The notes beneath the pieces are model-generated. The model searched no databases. It saw only the letters and a list, made by a program, of their open reading frames with translations, and was not told the DNA's origin. A stretch of DNA of 23,524 bases, taken from the NCBI GenBank assembly GCA_040403535.1, contig JBBAKL010000044.1, forward strand, positions 1-23,524, written 5' to 3'. Source of the stretch: JAHEYG01 sp040403535 (GTDB lineage: Bacteria; Bacteroidota; Bacteroidia; B-17B0; Aurantibacillaceae). Of this stretch, positions 1-7,914 are shown in pieces (the first letter of the stretch is position 1; the number at the start of each line of letters is the position of its first letter). Position numbers and translations under genes: made by a program.

Positions 1-4
1 ATCC

Positions 5-2347
5 ATGAAAAAGCTAATTTTTGCTCTTTGTTCTTTATCGGTTTTGAGCCTTTCAGCACAAAACATCCAAAATAATCCCACTTCTAATCACGGAAACAAA
101 TTCGAACAGCTGGGTACTATTCTGCAAAGTCCTAATGAATATCGAACAGCTTCGGGTGCTCCCGGGGGAAAATACTGGCAGCAAAAAGCGGATTACGACA
201 TTGATGTAACCTTAGATGAAAAAAACTTAACCATTAACGGTTCCGAATGGATTACTTATTTCAATCAATCTCCCGATAAATTAGATTATTTGTGGTTGCA
301 GCTTGACGAAAATCAACACGATCCAAATTCCGACGCAAACTATTTTGATGAAAATAAAATTGATGCACCTGTTACAAACGACGAATTGAAAGGTTTAACC
401 CGAAAACAAAAGTTAACAGAACTGGGATTAGGTGATAAAATTCTTGAAGTGACGGATGAATTGGGAAAACCCTTAAAATACACGGTTAATCAAACCATGA
501 TGCGCGTTGACTTAAACAAAACATTGAATCCTGGAAGCAAAGTTAAATTTAAAGTGAAGTGGAAATATAAAATGAGCAACCGTATGGAAACCGGAGGAAG
601 AGGTGGTTATGAGTATTTTCCGGAAGACGGCAATCATATTTTTACCATGACTCAATGGTATCCGCGAATGTGTGTTTATAGTGATTTTCAGGGTTGGCAA
701 AATAAGCAGTTTACAGGTCGCGGCGAATTTGCCCTGGCTTTTGGAAATTTTAAAGTAAAAATGACGGTTCCTTCCGATCATGTTATTTGTGCAACAGGTG
801 AAGGACAAAACTACGCACAGATTTTAACACCTGCTCAATTACAACGATGGCAAAAAGCACAAACGGCAAAGGATGTGATGGAAATAGTTACGCTTGATGA
901 AGCTAAAGCTGCCGAAAAAAATAAAGTAACTGGTACAAAAACCTGGGTATTTAAAGCCGACAGTGTTCGCGATTTTGCATGGGGCTCTTCACGCAAATTT
1001 GTTTGGGATGCAATGCCTGCTGTTGTTGGTAAAAATAAAACGATGTGTATGAGTTTTTATGCAAAAGAGGCATATCCATTATACCGTAAATATTCTACAA
1101 AAACCATTGCGCACACAATTAAAACCTATTCAAAATACACCATTGATTATCCATATCCGGTAGCACAAAGTGTAGAGGCTGCAAACGGAATGGAATATCC
1201 TATGATTTCTTTCAATTTCGGTAGAACCGAAAAAGATGGAACTTATACTGAAGGAGCAAAAAACGGAATGTTGTTGGTAATCATACATGAAGTAGGACAC
1301 AACTTCTTCCCAATGATAATAAATAGTGACGAACGTCAATGGAGCTGGCTGGATGAAGGTTTAAATACATTCGTTCAATTCTTAACCGAACAAGAATTTG
1401 ATAATAATTTTCCTTCTCAAAGAGGACCTGCTCATAAAATGGTTGATTATATGCGCCTTCCAAAAAATCAATTGGAGCCCATTATGACCAATAGCGAAAA
1501 CATTATACATTTTGGTCCTAATGCTTATGGTAAACCGGCTACTGCCTTAAATATTTTAAGAGAAACTGTAATGGGACGCGAATTATTTGATTTCGCATTT
1601 AAAACCTATTGCACGAGATGGGCATTTAAACATCCAACGCCTGCCGATTTTTTCAGGACTATGGAAGACGCATCTGCGGTGGATTTAGATTGGTTCTGGC
1701 GTTCTTGGTTTTATGATATTACTCCGGTTGATATTGCATTGGATACAGTAAAAGCCTATCAGCTAGTGAACGGTACTCAATTACCTGTTAAAATGGATAC
1801 CATTACAAATCAAGCGCCTCCTAAGCCATTTGAGCACATTACTAAAATCCGTAACCGTGAATCAGGAATGAAGTTTTTAGTTGAGGTAGATACTACTTTA
1901 AGGGATTTCTACTATTACTATAAACCGGATCAAATAACAACTAAAGAAGCTAAAAACCGTTATCAGAATTTAGAGTTAATGCCGGATAGCTCGTTTAAAC
2001 AGATTAAAGAGAATTACGTTTACGAATTAAAATTTAGTAACAAAGGCGGAACAGTAATGCCGATTATTATCAAGTGGAATTATTCCGACGGCACTGACGA
2101 AATTGAGAGAATAAACGCTTACATCTGGAGAAAAGATGAAAAATCAGTTACCAAAACCTTTATGAAGAATAAGAAAGTAGCCTCTATACAGCTTGATCCA
2201 TATAAGGAAACATGCGACATTAATGAAAGAAATAATTCTTGGAATGTTTCAGTTGAACCTAGCAAATTTGAAGTATTTAAAAACAAAGCTGCGGTAAGAG
2301 GACAAAGTTCAGGTGAAAATCCAATGCAGAAAGCAAAGCAGAAATAA
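5..2347 (+). CDS. Secreted M1-family zinc metallopeptidase (gluzincin)
   Basis: A 780-residue exported peptidase of the M1 (aminopeptidase N-like) family, expected to cleave N-terminal residues from peptides in the periplasm or at the surface. Residues 1-19 form a signal peptide ending in LSAQ. The zinc site is complete: HEVGH at 428-432, then 18 residues, then the third ligand Glu451 in WLDEG. The exopeptidase motif normally written GAMEN appears here as NGMEYP (394-399). Tyr508 in the AYGKP segment is a good candidate for the transition-state tyrosine. About 200 residues after the catalytic domain look beta-rich and end in a Lys/Gln-rich tail, with no T9SS sorting domain. The start sits only four bases into the window, so promoter and upstream context are not visible. 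A terminator follows. The family call is secure; the substrate is unknown. Confidence 0.93.
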   Translation: MKKLIFALCSLSVLSLSAQNIQNNPTSNHGNKFEQLGTILQSPNEYRTASGAPGGKYWQQKADYDIDVTLDEKNLTINGSEWITYFNQSPDKLDYLWLQLDENQHDPNSDANYFDENKIDAPVTNDELKGLTRKQKLTELGLGDKILEVTDELGKPLKYTVNQTMMRVDLNKTLNPGSKVKFKVKWKYKMSNRMETGGRGGYEYFPEDGNHIFTMTQWYPRMCVYSDFQGWQNKQFTGRGEFALAFGNFKVKMTVPSDHVICATGEGQNYAQILTPAQLQRWQKAQTAKDVMEIVTLDEAKAAEKNKVTGTKTWVFKADSVRDFAWGSSRKFVWDAMPAVVGKNKTMCMSFYAKEAYPLYRKYSTKTIAHTIKTYSKYTIDYPYPVAQSVEAANGMEYPMISFNFGRTEKDGTYTEGAKNGMLLVIIHEVGHNFFPMIINSDERQWSWLDEGLNTFVQFLTEQEFDNNFPSQRGPAHKMVDYMRLPKNQLEPIMTNSENIIHFGPNAYGKPATALNILRETVMGRELFDFAFKTYCTRWAFKHPTPADFFRTMEDASAVDLDWFWRSWFYDITPVDIALDTVKAYQLVNGTQLPVKMDTITNQAPPKPFEHITKIRNRESGMKFLVEVDTTLRDFYYYYKPDQITTKEAKNRYQNLELMPDSSFKQIKENYVYELKFSNKGGTVMPIIIKWNYSDGTDEIERINAYIWRKDEKSVTKTFMKNKKVASIQLDPYKETCDINERNNSWNVSVEPSKFEVFKNKAAVRGQSSGENPMQKAKQK

Positions 2348-2392
2348 AAGGCTTTTACATTGTTTAAATCGAATTGTTCCGTTTTATTTTGA

Positions 2393-2428
2393 AAAGATTA
2401 TCTTCGTTAAGGTAATCTTTTTTGTTTT
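2393..2428 (+). terminator. Rho-independent terminator after the M1 peptidase gene
   Basis: A 10-bp stem, AAAGATTATC (2393-2402) with GGTAATCTTT (2411-2420), contains one G-T pair, has an 8-base loop and runs into a T-rich tract. It lies about 45 bases after the peptidase stop codon on the same strand. Confidence 0.72.
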
Positions 2429-2443
2429 TAGTGATGTGACCTA

Positions 2444-2705
2444 ATGAAGCAATTTAATTTTATACCATTCGTATTAGTCGTTTTCCATCCTTTTTTCTTG
2501 TAATAATTATAAACGTTTAATTACGGATGAGGTTGTTTTTAAAGATGGTGATTCACAAACAGGCACCATTCTTAAATGCGATTCGGTAAACGTGAGAATA
2601 AAAAAAAATGATGAATCTGTCATAACGATTCCCTGGAGTTTAATAGACACAATTCAAGGAAAAAAGTTCCGCACCATTTGGTTTGGATTTAATATCGGTA
2701 TTTAG
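2444..2705 (+). pseudogene. Frameshifted, 3'-truncated small lipoprotein gene
   Basis: The ATG at 2444 opens a hydrophobic signal sequence (MKQFNFIPFVLVV) but the frame stops at 2501-2503. Dropping one T from the run at 2481-2484 restores a classical lipoprotein signal, SILFSC, with its lipobox cysteine at 2499-2501. The frame then continues open for about 65 codons to a stop at 2703-2705. The restored sequence has a KDGDSQTGTI segment and a KKNDESVITIP segment, resembling the 'KDG...G.I' beta-strand proteins common in Bacteroidota (family impression only). It ends abruptly after FGFNIG, exactly where an open frame for an unrelated CHU_C protein begins. It is therefore damaged twice: by a +1 frameshift and by loss of the 3' part. 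A sequencing error could explain the frameshift but not the truncation. This is the only content of the 335-base gap after the peptidase gene apart from the terminator. Confidence 0.65.
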
Positions 2706-3231
2706 TTTAACAAACCCGGCAACAAGTACTTTAACAGCTTTAAAACGCGATACAATTGTTTTTACAGTTAAGGTTACTCCAAACGAAGTGTATTGTCCGT
2801 TTAAGAATACTGTAATTGGTTATGCTACTCAATTTGGAAGTATAGTGGTTTCAGATAGTTCAAATAATGGATTCATTTGGGATCCGGATGGAGATGGTGA
2901 TTCAACAAATAATGATACAATGACCGTTGTTTGTTTCCCTGAAATGAATCTTGAGATTCCTACCGGTTTCTCACCAAACGGTGATATTGTGAACGAGCTT
3001 TTTGTAATAAATGGATTAAATGGAAGAAAAGTAAAATTAACAGTCTATAACCGTTGGGGTAACAAAGTTTATGAAAACAACGAGTACGATAATTCATGGA
3101 ACGGAACAGTAAATATTTCTTCAATTAAATTCGGTCAGGAGAAATTAACTCAGGCAACGTACTTCTATATTATTGAATTCCTGGATGGAGAACAAGAAAC
3201 ATTTACCGGATACGTCATACTTCAATACTAA
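2683..3231 (+). CDS. 5'-truncated CHU_C (gliding-motility C-terminal) protein, probable gene remnant
   Basis: This frame encodes the C-terminal end of a large secreted Bacteroidota protein. From about residue 90 to the end it matches the gliding-motility-associated CHU_C domain: TGFSPNGD, then VYNRWGNKVYEN, then SWNG, then ATYFYIIEF and a final GYVILQY. Ahead of it is part of an extracellular repeat region with an acidic WDPDGDGD stretch. CHU_C is a T9SS-type sorting/attachment domain normally found at the end of proteins of many hundreds of residues. Here only 182 codons remain, there is no signal peptide, and the only upstream start is a TTG at 2683 lying inside the preceding broken gene. 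No plausible translation start is visible, so it is probably not expressed as a functional exported protein. A terminator follows at once. Confidence 0.7.
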   Translation: MDLISVFSLTNPATSTLTALKRDTIVFTVKVTPNEVYCPFKNTVIGYATQFGSIVVSDSSNNGFIWDPDGDGDSTNNDTMTVVCFPEMNLEIPTGFSPNGDIVNELFVINGLNGRKVKLTVYNRWGNKVYENNEYDNSWNGTVNISSIKFGQEKLTQATYFYIIEFLDGEQETFTGYVILQY

Positions 3232-3232
3232 T

Positions 3233-3264
3233 AAAAAAGCCCTGCAAGTGCGGGGCTTTTTTAT
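3233..3264. terminator. Strong bidirectional rho-independent terminator
   Basis: AAAAAAGCCC (3233-3242) pairs with GGGCTTTTTT (3253-3262), extended inward by T-G, G-C and C-G pairs to an AAGT loop. The A and T tracts flank a GC-rich core, so it can end transcription both from the CHU_C remnant (+) and from the glycan operon (-), whose last gene stops at 3279. Confidence 0.9.
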
Positions 3265-3278
3265 TAATTAAATTAAGA

Positions 3279-4379
3279 TTAATAGAAAGATTTTATGGCG
3301 TTACAAATTGTTTCTATTTCGCTTTGAGTTAATCCCGGATAAATGGGTAAACTCAAACAGGTTTCAGCAATTTTTTCAGCAAGAGGAAAGTCACCTTTTT
3401 TATAATTCATTTCCTTATAAGCCTCCTGAAGATGTGGTGGAACAGGGTAGTGGATCAATGTGCCAATTCCGTTTTTATTTAAGTGTTCTTGTAATTCGTT
3501 ACGTTTTTCAGTTCTTATAACATATAGATGATAATTGCTGGTGCATCCTTGCGCAAGTACAGGTAAAATTAAATCACCAATTCCTGACAGCTTAAGATTA
3601 AATTGCTGAGCTATATCATTTCTTTCTTTATTCCATCCGTCCATCTGTGGCAACTTAACATCCAGTAATGCTGCCTGTAACTCGTCTAATCTTGAATTTA
3701 TACCTTTAATTTCGTTGTAGTATTTTTTCTGTGATCCGTAATTACGAATTACACATGCTTTTTTATAAAGCGTTTCGTTATCGGTGGTGATGGCACCTGC
3801 ATCGCCAATTGCACCAAGGTTTTTCCCGGGATAAAAACTAGTGGCATTAATATCACCAAAACTTCCTGAAATTTTCCCGTTACAATAAGTGCCTTGGGCT
3901 TGTGCATTATCTTCCACTACAAATAAATTATGCTTTTTTGCGATTGCCATAATTTTGTCCATTTCACAAACTTGTCCGTAAAGATGAACAGGTATTATTG
4001 CTTTGGTCTTATTCGTAACAGCTTTTTCAATCAGATCGGGATTGATGTTGTAAGTTTGAGCATTTGGTTCAACCGGAACAGGAGTAGCACCTACATACGA
4101 TACAGCCAACCAGGTAGCAATATAAGTGTTTGAAGGAACAATAACTTCGTCTCCGGGCCCAATTCCCAACGTTTTTAAGGAAATAACGATAGCATCTAAT
4201 CCGTTAGCAACACCTGCACAATACTTGGTTTTTGAGTAGGATGCATAGTTTTTTTCAAAGGTAGTTAGGCTGTTGCCCATGATGTACCAATGACTATCGT
4301 AAACTTTTTCAAATGCTTTCATCATATCAGGTTTTACCTGATCGTGCATTTTTTTAAAAGATAAAAATGGAATTTGCAT
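3279..4379 (-). CDS. DegT/DnrJ/EryC1/StrS sugar-nucleotide aminotransferase (FdtB-like)
   Basis: A 366-residue cytoplasmic PLP-dependent aminotransferase that puts an amino group on a nucleotide-linked ketosugar. The PLP-binding lysine is Lys186 in SFYPGKNLGA, and the aspartate contacting the pyridine nitrogen is Asp157 in VVEDNAQA. The N-terminal IPFLSFKKMH and SNTYIATW (83-90) segments are also typical of the family. The SFYPGKNLGA form is close to enzymes making dTDP-3-amino-3,6-dideoxyhexoses (FdtB/QdtB/TylB type). The 3,4-ketoisomerase at the head of the operon would supply the 3-keto substrate, which supports that reading. This is the last of seven genes, two bases after the GT2 stop. 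The family is certain; the exact sugar (Fuc3N or Qui3N) is inferred. Confidence 0.92.
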   Translation of the reverse strand: MQIPFLSFKKMHDQVKPDMMKAFEKVYDSHWYIMGNSLTTFEKNYASYSKTKYCAGVANGLDAIVISLKTLGIGPGDEVIVPSNTYIATWLAVSYVGATPVPVEPNAQTYNINPDLIEKAVTNKTKAIIPVHLYGQVCEMDKIMAIAKKHNLFVVEDNAQAQGTYCNGKISGSFGDINATSFYPGKNLGAIGDAGAITTDNETLYKKACVIRNYGSQKKYYNEIKGINSRLDELQAALLDVKLPQMDGWNKERNDIAQQFNLKLSGIGDLILPVLAQGCTSNYHLYVIRTEKRNELQEHLNKNGIGTLIHYPVPPHLQEAYKEMNYKKGDFPLAEKIAETCLSLPIYPGLTQSEIETICNAIKSFY

Positions 4380-4381
4380 AA

Positions 4382-5338
4382 TTAGTTCTTTTTAGTGTCT
4401 TCGTTTTCGAAGCCTAGTTTTTTATCAATAATAAAATTAGGACGATTACGGGATGCATCTAAAGTGCGATACAGATACTCTCCGATTATTCCTAATGAGG
4501 TCATTATGAAAGAAGAAACAAATAACAATACTATCATTAATGAAGTCCAACCTTCTACGCTAACACCTGTAATAAATTTATTAATGATGATCATTAATGC
4601 GTAAATGATTGACAGGATTCCTAAAGTGATACCAACAATGCTGATGATTCGTAAAGGCATGAAAGTAAACGATACGAAACTATCAATAAAGGATTTTATC
4701 TTTTTAGAGAGGGTCCAGCCTGATTTTCCGATTTCTCGTTTACGTCGGGTGTAAGGTATGCTCACATATTCAAAACCCATCCAGATAAACATATAAGGCA
4801 GATAAAAATTCTTTTCATCCATCTTAATAAGTTCGTCTTTTAATGTTTTATCAAATAGCCATAAATCAAATCCGCCTTTTGGAGCATTTTTAAGTGCTGT
4901 TTTACGTATTAAGTTATGGTAAGTGCCGGATAAAATTTTAGTTAGTAAAGTATCTTCACGATTGGCTTTTTGAGCTAATACTAATTTGTAACCTTTTTGC
5001 CAATGTTTGAATAACTCGGGTATTAATTCCGGTGGGTCTTGTAAATCCGCGGCTAAAATCACACAACAGTCACCAGTAGCATGACAAATACCGGCGTAGC
5101 TTGCGCTATTTGCGCCGAAATTTCGGGAAAGCTTTAGAACTTTAACCTTTGATGGATGTGCGGCTTGTATTTTTTGTAATTCGCCAAACGTATTGTCTTT
5201 TGAGCCATCGTCAATAAAAATGTACTCAATCTCTGTTCCTGCCGGAAAATTCTTTTCGTTTTCTAAAAGTACAGGAAATGTAACGGGCAGATTTTTCTCG
5301 TTATAATAACAAGGTGTTATAATTGTAATTTTAGACAT
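4382..5338 (-). CDS. GT2 family glycosyltransferase with two C-terminal membrane helices (DPM1/GtrB/ArnC-like)
   Basis: A 318-residue membrane-anchored glycosyltransferase, likely moving a sugar from a nucleotide donor to polyprenyl phosphate or another lipid acceptor on the cytoplasmic face. The GT-A fold is shown by ITIITPCYNE-like residues at 4-14, FIDDGSKDNT (41-50), the acidic DLQDPPE (98-104) that stands for the DXD metal site, and the RKREIGKSGW segment characteristic of DPM1/GtrB/ArnC relatives. Two hydrophobic spans at about 230-255 and 265-295 precede a charged tail. It overlaps the upstream FemAB-like gene by eight bases and is two bases from the aminotransferase gene, so the three are probably co-translated. 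The sugar transferred is not readable from the sequence. Confidence 0.9.
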   Translation of the reverse strand: MSKITIITPCYYNEKNLPVTFPVLLENEKNFPAGTEIEYIFIDDGSKDNTFGELQKIQAAHPSKVKVLKLSRNFGANSASYAGICHATGDCCVILAADLQDPPELIPELFKHWQKGYKLVLAQKANREDTLLTKILSGTYHNLIRKTALKNAPKGGFDLWLFDKTLKDELIKMDEKNFYLPYMFIWMGFEYVSIPYTRRKREIGKSGWTLSKKIKSFIDSFVSFTFMPLRIISIVGITLGILSIIYALMIIINKFITGVSVEGWTSLMIVLLFVSSFIMTSLGIIGEYLYRTLDASRNRPNFIIDKKLGFENEDTKKN

Positions 5339-6311
5339 CCTTTTTTAAAAATCGTTCTAAAGCGTTTATGTTTTCAATACTAAACCGGTAATGAAAGTGG
5401 GCGTGAATTTTGGCTCCCCAACCTTCTTTCCATTCACACAGACCAATGTTAATGTCATTACCGTTATTATTTGCCGTGCCTAAGCTAAAATAGTTTTTTG
5501 TTGGCTGATATAAATTTATCAAATTATTAAATAATAAATCAATAGCCCCCGAGTCACGGCCAAAATCGTTTGATGAAATATATTGGCAGTGAATACAATT
5601 GTTGAAATCAAATAAAGTTACGCCGGCCACAATTTCGTTATTGATATACGCGTTTGCCTGCGTTATTTTTTCTGGGAAACGATTGTGTAACAGTTTAATT
5701 TCTTCTAAAGAGTGTACCGGTGCGGTTCCGAATTTATCCCTAAGATTCGGGATTAAAATCTCATTCCAATAAGAGTCAAAATTGTTATTTATTCTGATTT
5801 CAGTAGCTGCTTTTTCTCCTTTTTTAACGCTGCGTCTTCTGCGTTCTTGTACTTTAATTTCGTTACGGTAATCAATAACAAAGGAAGTGTCTACTTTAGT
5901 AGTTTTCGCATCACATATGTTAAGTACAAAATGTTCGAGGTCGTTAATGCTTTTGCATAGATAACCAGGAACAGGCTTGTATACTATTTGCTTTATACCT
6001 TGTGATAGATAATAAGAAAACAATGCGTGAAAGTATTCGATCAGTTTTTTTACATTTTTCCTCTCACTTAATACCAGGCCACCGTATGTTAATCCTTGAT
6101 GCGAATAAATTGTATCCTCTTTTCGGTTAGCAGGAAAGACACCAACTAAATTAGTATCATCAAAAAGTAAAGTTGAACAATCACTGAAACGATCGCTGTG
6201 GTATTCCATGAAATTTCTTTCAAACAGAAAATTGGAATTATCGGCCAATCTAATAAAATTGTCCCATTTTTCTTTATCAGAACCAGAGTATGCCTGAACG
6301 ATGATTGCCAT
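5331..6311 (-). CDS. FemAB/GNAT-like acyl- or aminoacyltransferase
   Basis: A 326-residue soluble protein resembling the two-GNAT-domain FemA/FemB-type and Acetyltransf_6 transferases found in polysaccharide loci. The basic segment with ERRRRSVKKGEKA (about 155-168) corresponds to the conserved arginine/lysine helix of FemAB relatives. The C-terminal half has the expected pattern: ITQANAYINNEIVAGVTLFD, then HCQYISSN, then ending near FSLGTANNNG. There is no signal peptide or membrane span. In this operon it probably adds an acyl or aminoacyl group to the amino sugar or to the lipid-linked glycan rather than building a peptidoglycan bridge, but the donor and acceptor are inference. It directly abuts the stop of the beta-propeller gene with no gap and overlaps the GT2 gene. 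Confidence 0.75.
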   Translation of the reverse strand: MAIIVQAYSGSDKEKWDNFIRLADNSNFLFERNFMEYHSDRFSDCSTLLFDDTNLVGVFPANRKEDTIYSHQGLTYGGLVLSERKNVKKLIEYFHALFSYYLSQGIKQIVYKPVPGYLCKSINDLEHFVLNICDAKTTKVDTSFVIDYRNEIKVQERRRRSVKKGEKAATEIRINNNFDSYWNEILIPNLRDKFGTAPVHSLEEIKLLHNRFPEKITQANAYINNEIVAGVTLFDFNNCIHCQYISSNDFGRDSGAIDLLFNNLINLYQPTKNYFSLGTANNNGNDINIGLCEWKEGWGAKIHAHFHYRFSIENINALERFLKKDV

Positions 6312-7226
6312 TTACTGTTTTAGTTCGGCGTATCCAAAACCGGAAGCGCCATTGTTGTTACCATTATAGAATAAAAAGGTAGAATGTTCTGTTTTAACTA
6401 CAGCAGGATAACAAATCATTTCACTATCCCATCCGGAATCAGAAACATCAATTCCAACCTCATTGTCTTTGCGTATCCAATTTACGCCGTCTTTCGATTC
6501 GGCATAACCTAAACGGTATAGTTTATCAACATATCTGACTGAATAAAACATCTTAAACATACCTTGGTCTTTTATCACCCAAGGACGTCCAACTGAAAAC
6601 TCTTTACTTCGGTCAGGAACGATGCAATCGTCATTAATCAAAGTGAAATCAATACCATTTTCAGATTCGGCATAGCCTATTTTAGCACTGAGGTAATCTT
6701 TGTTGTTAACTTTAGTCCATTCAGCTCCCAGCCAAAGCCATAGTTTAAAACGTTTTCCGTCTTTCATAACAAATGGGGCCGCCAACGAGTAGGGGTATTT
6801 TTCACTTCGGTCGTAAAAAGGAACACGCTTAACGCGTTTAAATCCTTCTGTAATGTTACCAACCGCAACTCCGGGAAATAAGGTGAATGGTACTTTATAG
6901 GAGCGTTCGTAACCTACATAATACAAGAATTCTTTTCCTTCATGAATCAGATAACTACTGGGATTTATACCGCAATCGTCAAAAGTTCCGGGTTCTCCTT
7001 CGTGTAATAAAATTTTATCAGGATGTTTAATTATGTTAGATGGATTATTTGCATCCACATCCATATAGGTTATTCTTCCGATATTATCGAGCGCTGAGGT
7101 GGCAAAGAAAATACGAATAAGGTTTTCCTCTTTTAGATAAACCGGAGTAGGTAGAATTCCGTACTTCTGCATCCAATCAAACTGTCCTTTAGGCTCGAAA
7201 ATACGGCCTTTTTTTACCCACTGCAT
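6312..7226 (-). CDS. Cytoplasmic glycosidase-like five-bladed beta-propeller protein (GH43/GH130-like)
   Basis: A 304-residue protein with the look of a GH43/GH32/GH130-type beta-propeller: short blade motifs recur, for example IGYAESENGIDF (183-194) and LGYAESKDGVNW (239-250). Candidate acidic residues are Asp17 near the start, Asp83/Asp84 in TFDDCGINPS, and a glutamate region around 209-214 before GRPW. There is no signal peptide, so it should act in the cytoplasm, which is unusual for a glycan hydrolase. Similar propellers appear in O-antigen and capsule loci, usually annotated only as glycosylases or hypotheticals. Here it lies inside a biosynthetic operon, eight bases after the acyltransferase gene. 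It may trim, phosphorolyse or proofread an intermediate. Fold confidence is fair; activity is unknown. Confidence 0.72.
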   Translation of the reverse strand: MQWVKKGRIFEPKGQFDWMQKYGILPTPVYLKEENLIRIFFATSALDNIGRITYMDVDANNPSNIIKHPDKILLHEGEPGTFDDCGINPSSYLIHEGKEFLYYVGYERSYKVPFTLFPGVAVGNITEGFKRVKRVPFYDRSEKYPYSLAAPFVMKDGKRFKLWLWLGAEWTKVNNKDYLSAKIGYAESENGIDFTLINDDCIVPDRSKEFSVGRPWVIKDQGMFKMFYSVRYVDKLYRLGYAESKDGVNWIRKDNEVGIDVSDSGWDSEMICYPAVVKTEHSTFLFYNGNNNGASGFGYAELKQ

Positions 7227-7234
7227 AAATCAGA

Positions 7235-7912
7235 TTATTCTTTGATATTGAATTTTTCGTATATGCTTAATTCATCGGGTTTGCTTGCGCTGCCTTTAAA
7301 TAATTTGCCATCGCCGGTATCTTTTACAATTAAGCATCCCGAACCAATTAAACAATCTTTACCAATATTAATATTATTGCCCACTGTTGAATTTACACCC
7401 ATAAATGTATAATCACCTACGGTGCAAAATCCACTGATGACTACGTGAGAAGATATGAATAAATGACTTCCGAGTACTGAGTGATGTCCGATATGATTAC
7501 CGCTCCACAACACCACATTCGATCCCAACTTTACAAATGGCTGAACTGTGTTGTCTTCAAAAATAAAAACATTATCACCGGTTGTAACATTGTGCCAAAC
7601 AAATGCACGTGAGCTGATATAGTTGGCAAGTTTATAGCCCTTTTGTTTAGCGTCGTTATAAAATTTAGCACGGGTACGGTTTAATGTATTATAAACAAGA
7701 GCAATATGCATTTCGTATTGAGAAGGAGGGTAAAGTTTCTCAACTTCTTCATATGGAACTACAGGAATACCGAATAAACTGTCTTTTTTTAAAAACTCTT
7801 TATTCACGGTAAATGCCACTACTTCGTATTCCGAATCGTGCGTAAAAAGTTCATAAGCAACTTCACCAAAAGCGCTGTCACCAAATATTACCAGTTTTTT
7901 AGTTTTTGTCAT
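7235..7912 (-). CDS. NeuD/PglB-like hexapeptide-repeat acyltransferase
   Basis: A 225-residue sugar O- or N-acyltransferase. The N-terminal part is a Rossmann-like domain starting KLVIFGDSAFGE (6-17), as in the PglB N-terminal domain. From about residue 100 a left-handed beta-helix follows with hexapeptide repeats such as VTTGDN, VKLGSN, VLGSHL, CTVGDY and INIGKD. His140, His143 and His144 in the NHIGHHS segment hold the likely catalytic base. Proteins of this build acetylate amino sugars on a nucleotide carrier using acetyl-CoA. Given the FdtA-like and FdtB-like enzymes in the same operon, it could fill the FdtC step (3-N-acetylation), although FdtC itself lacks the PglB-type N domain, so O-acetylation is possible too. 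It sits two bases after the methyltransferase gene. Confidence 0.85.
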   Translation of the reverse strand: MTKTKKLVIFGDSAFGEVAYELFTHDSEYEVVAFTVNKEFLKKDSLFGIPVVPYEEVEKLYPPSQYEMHIALVYNTLNRTRAKFYNDAKQKGYKLANYISSRAFVWHNVTTGDNVFIFEDNTVQPFVKLGSNVVLWSGNHIGHHSVLGSHLFISSHVVISGFCTVGDYTFMGVNSTVGNNINIGKDCLIGSGCLIVKDTGDGKLFKGSASKPDELSIYEKFNIKE

Positions 7913-7914
7913 AA

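Noticed and set aside
512..808. A 98-codon minus-strand frame inside the M1 peptidase gene
   Set aside because: Antisense shadow with no signal, domain or start support.
2481..2503. Programmed ribosomal frameshifting in the broken lipoprotein gene
   Set aside because: There is no slippery heptamer or downstream structure, and the gene is also truncated at its 3' end, so decay or error is simpler.
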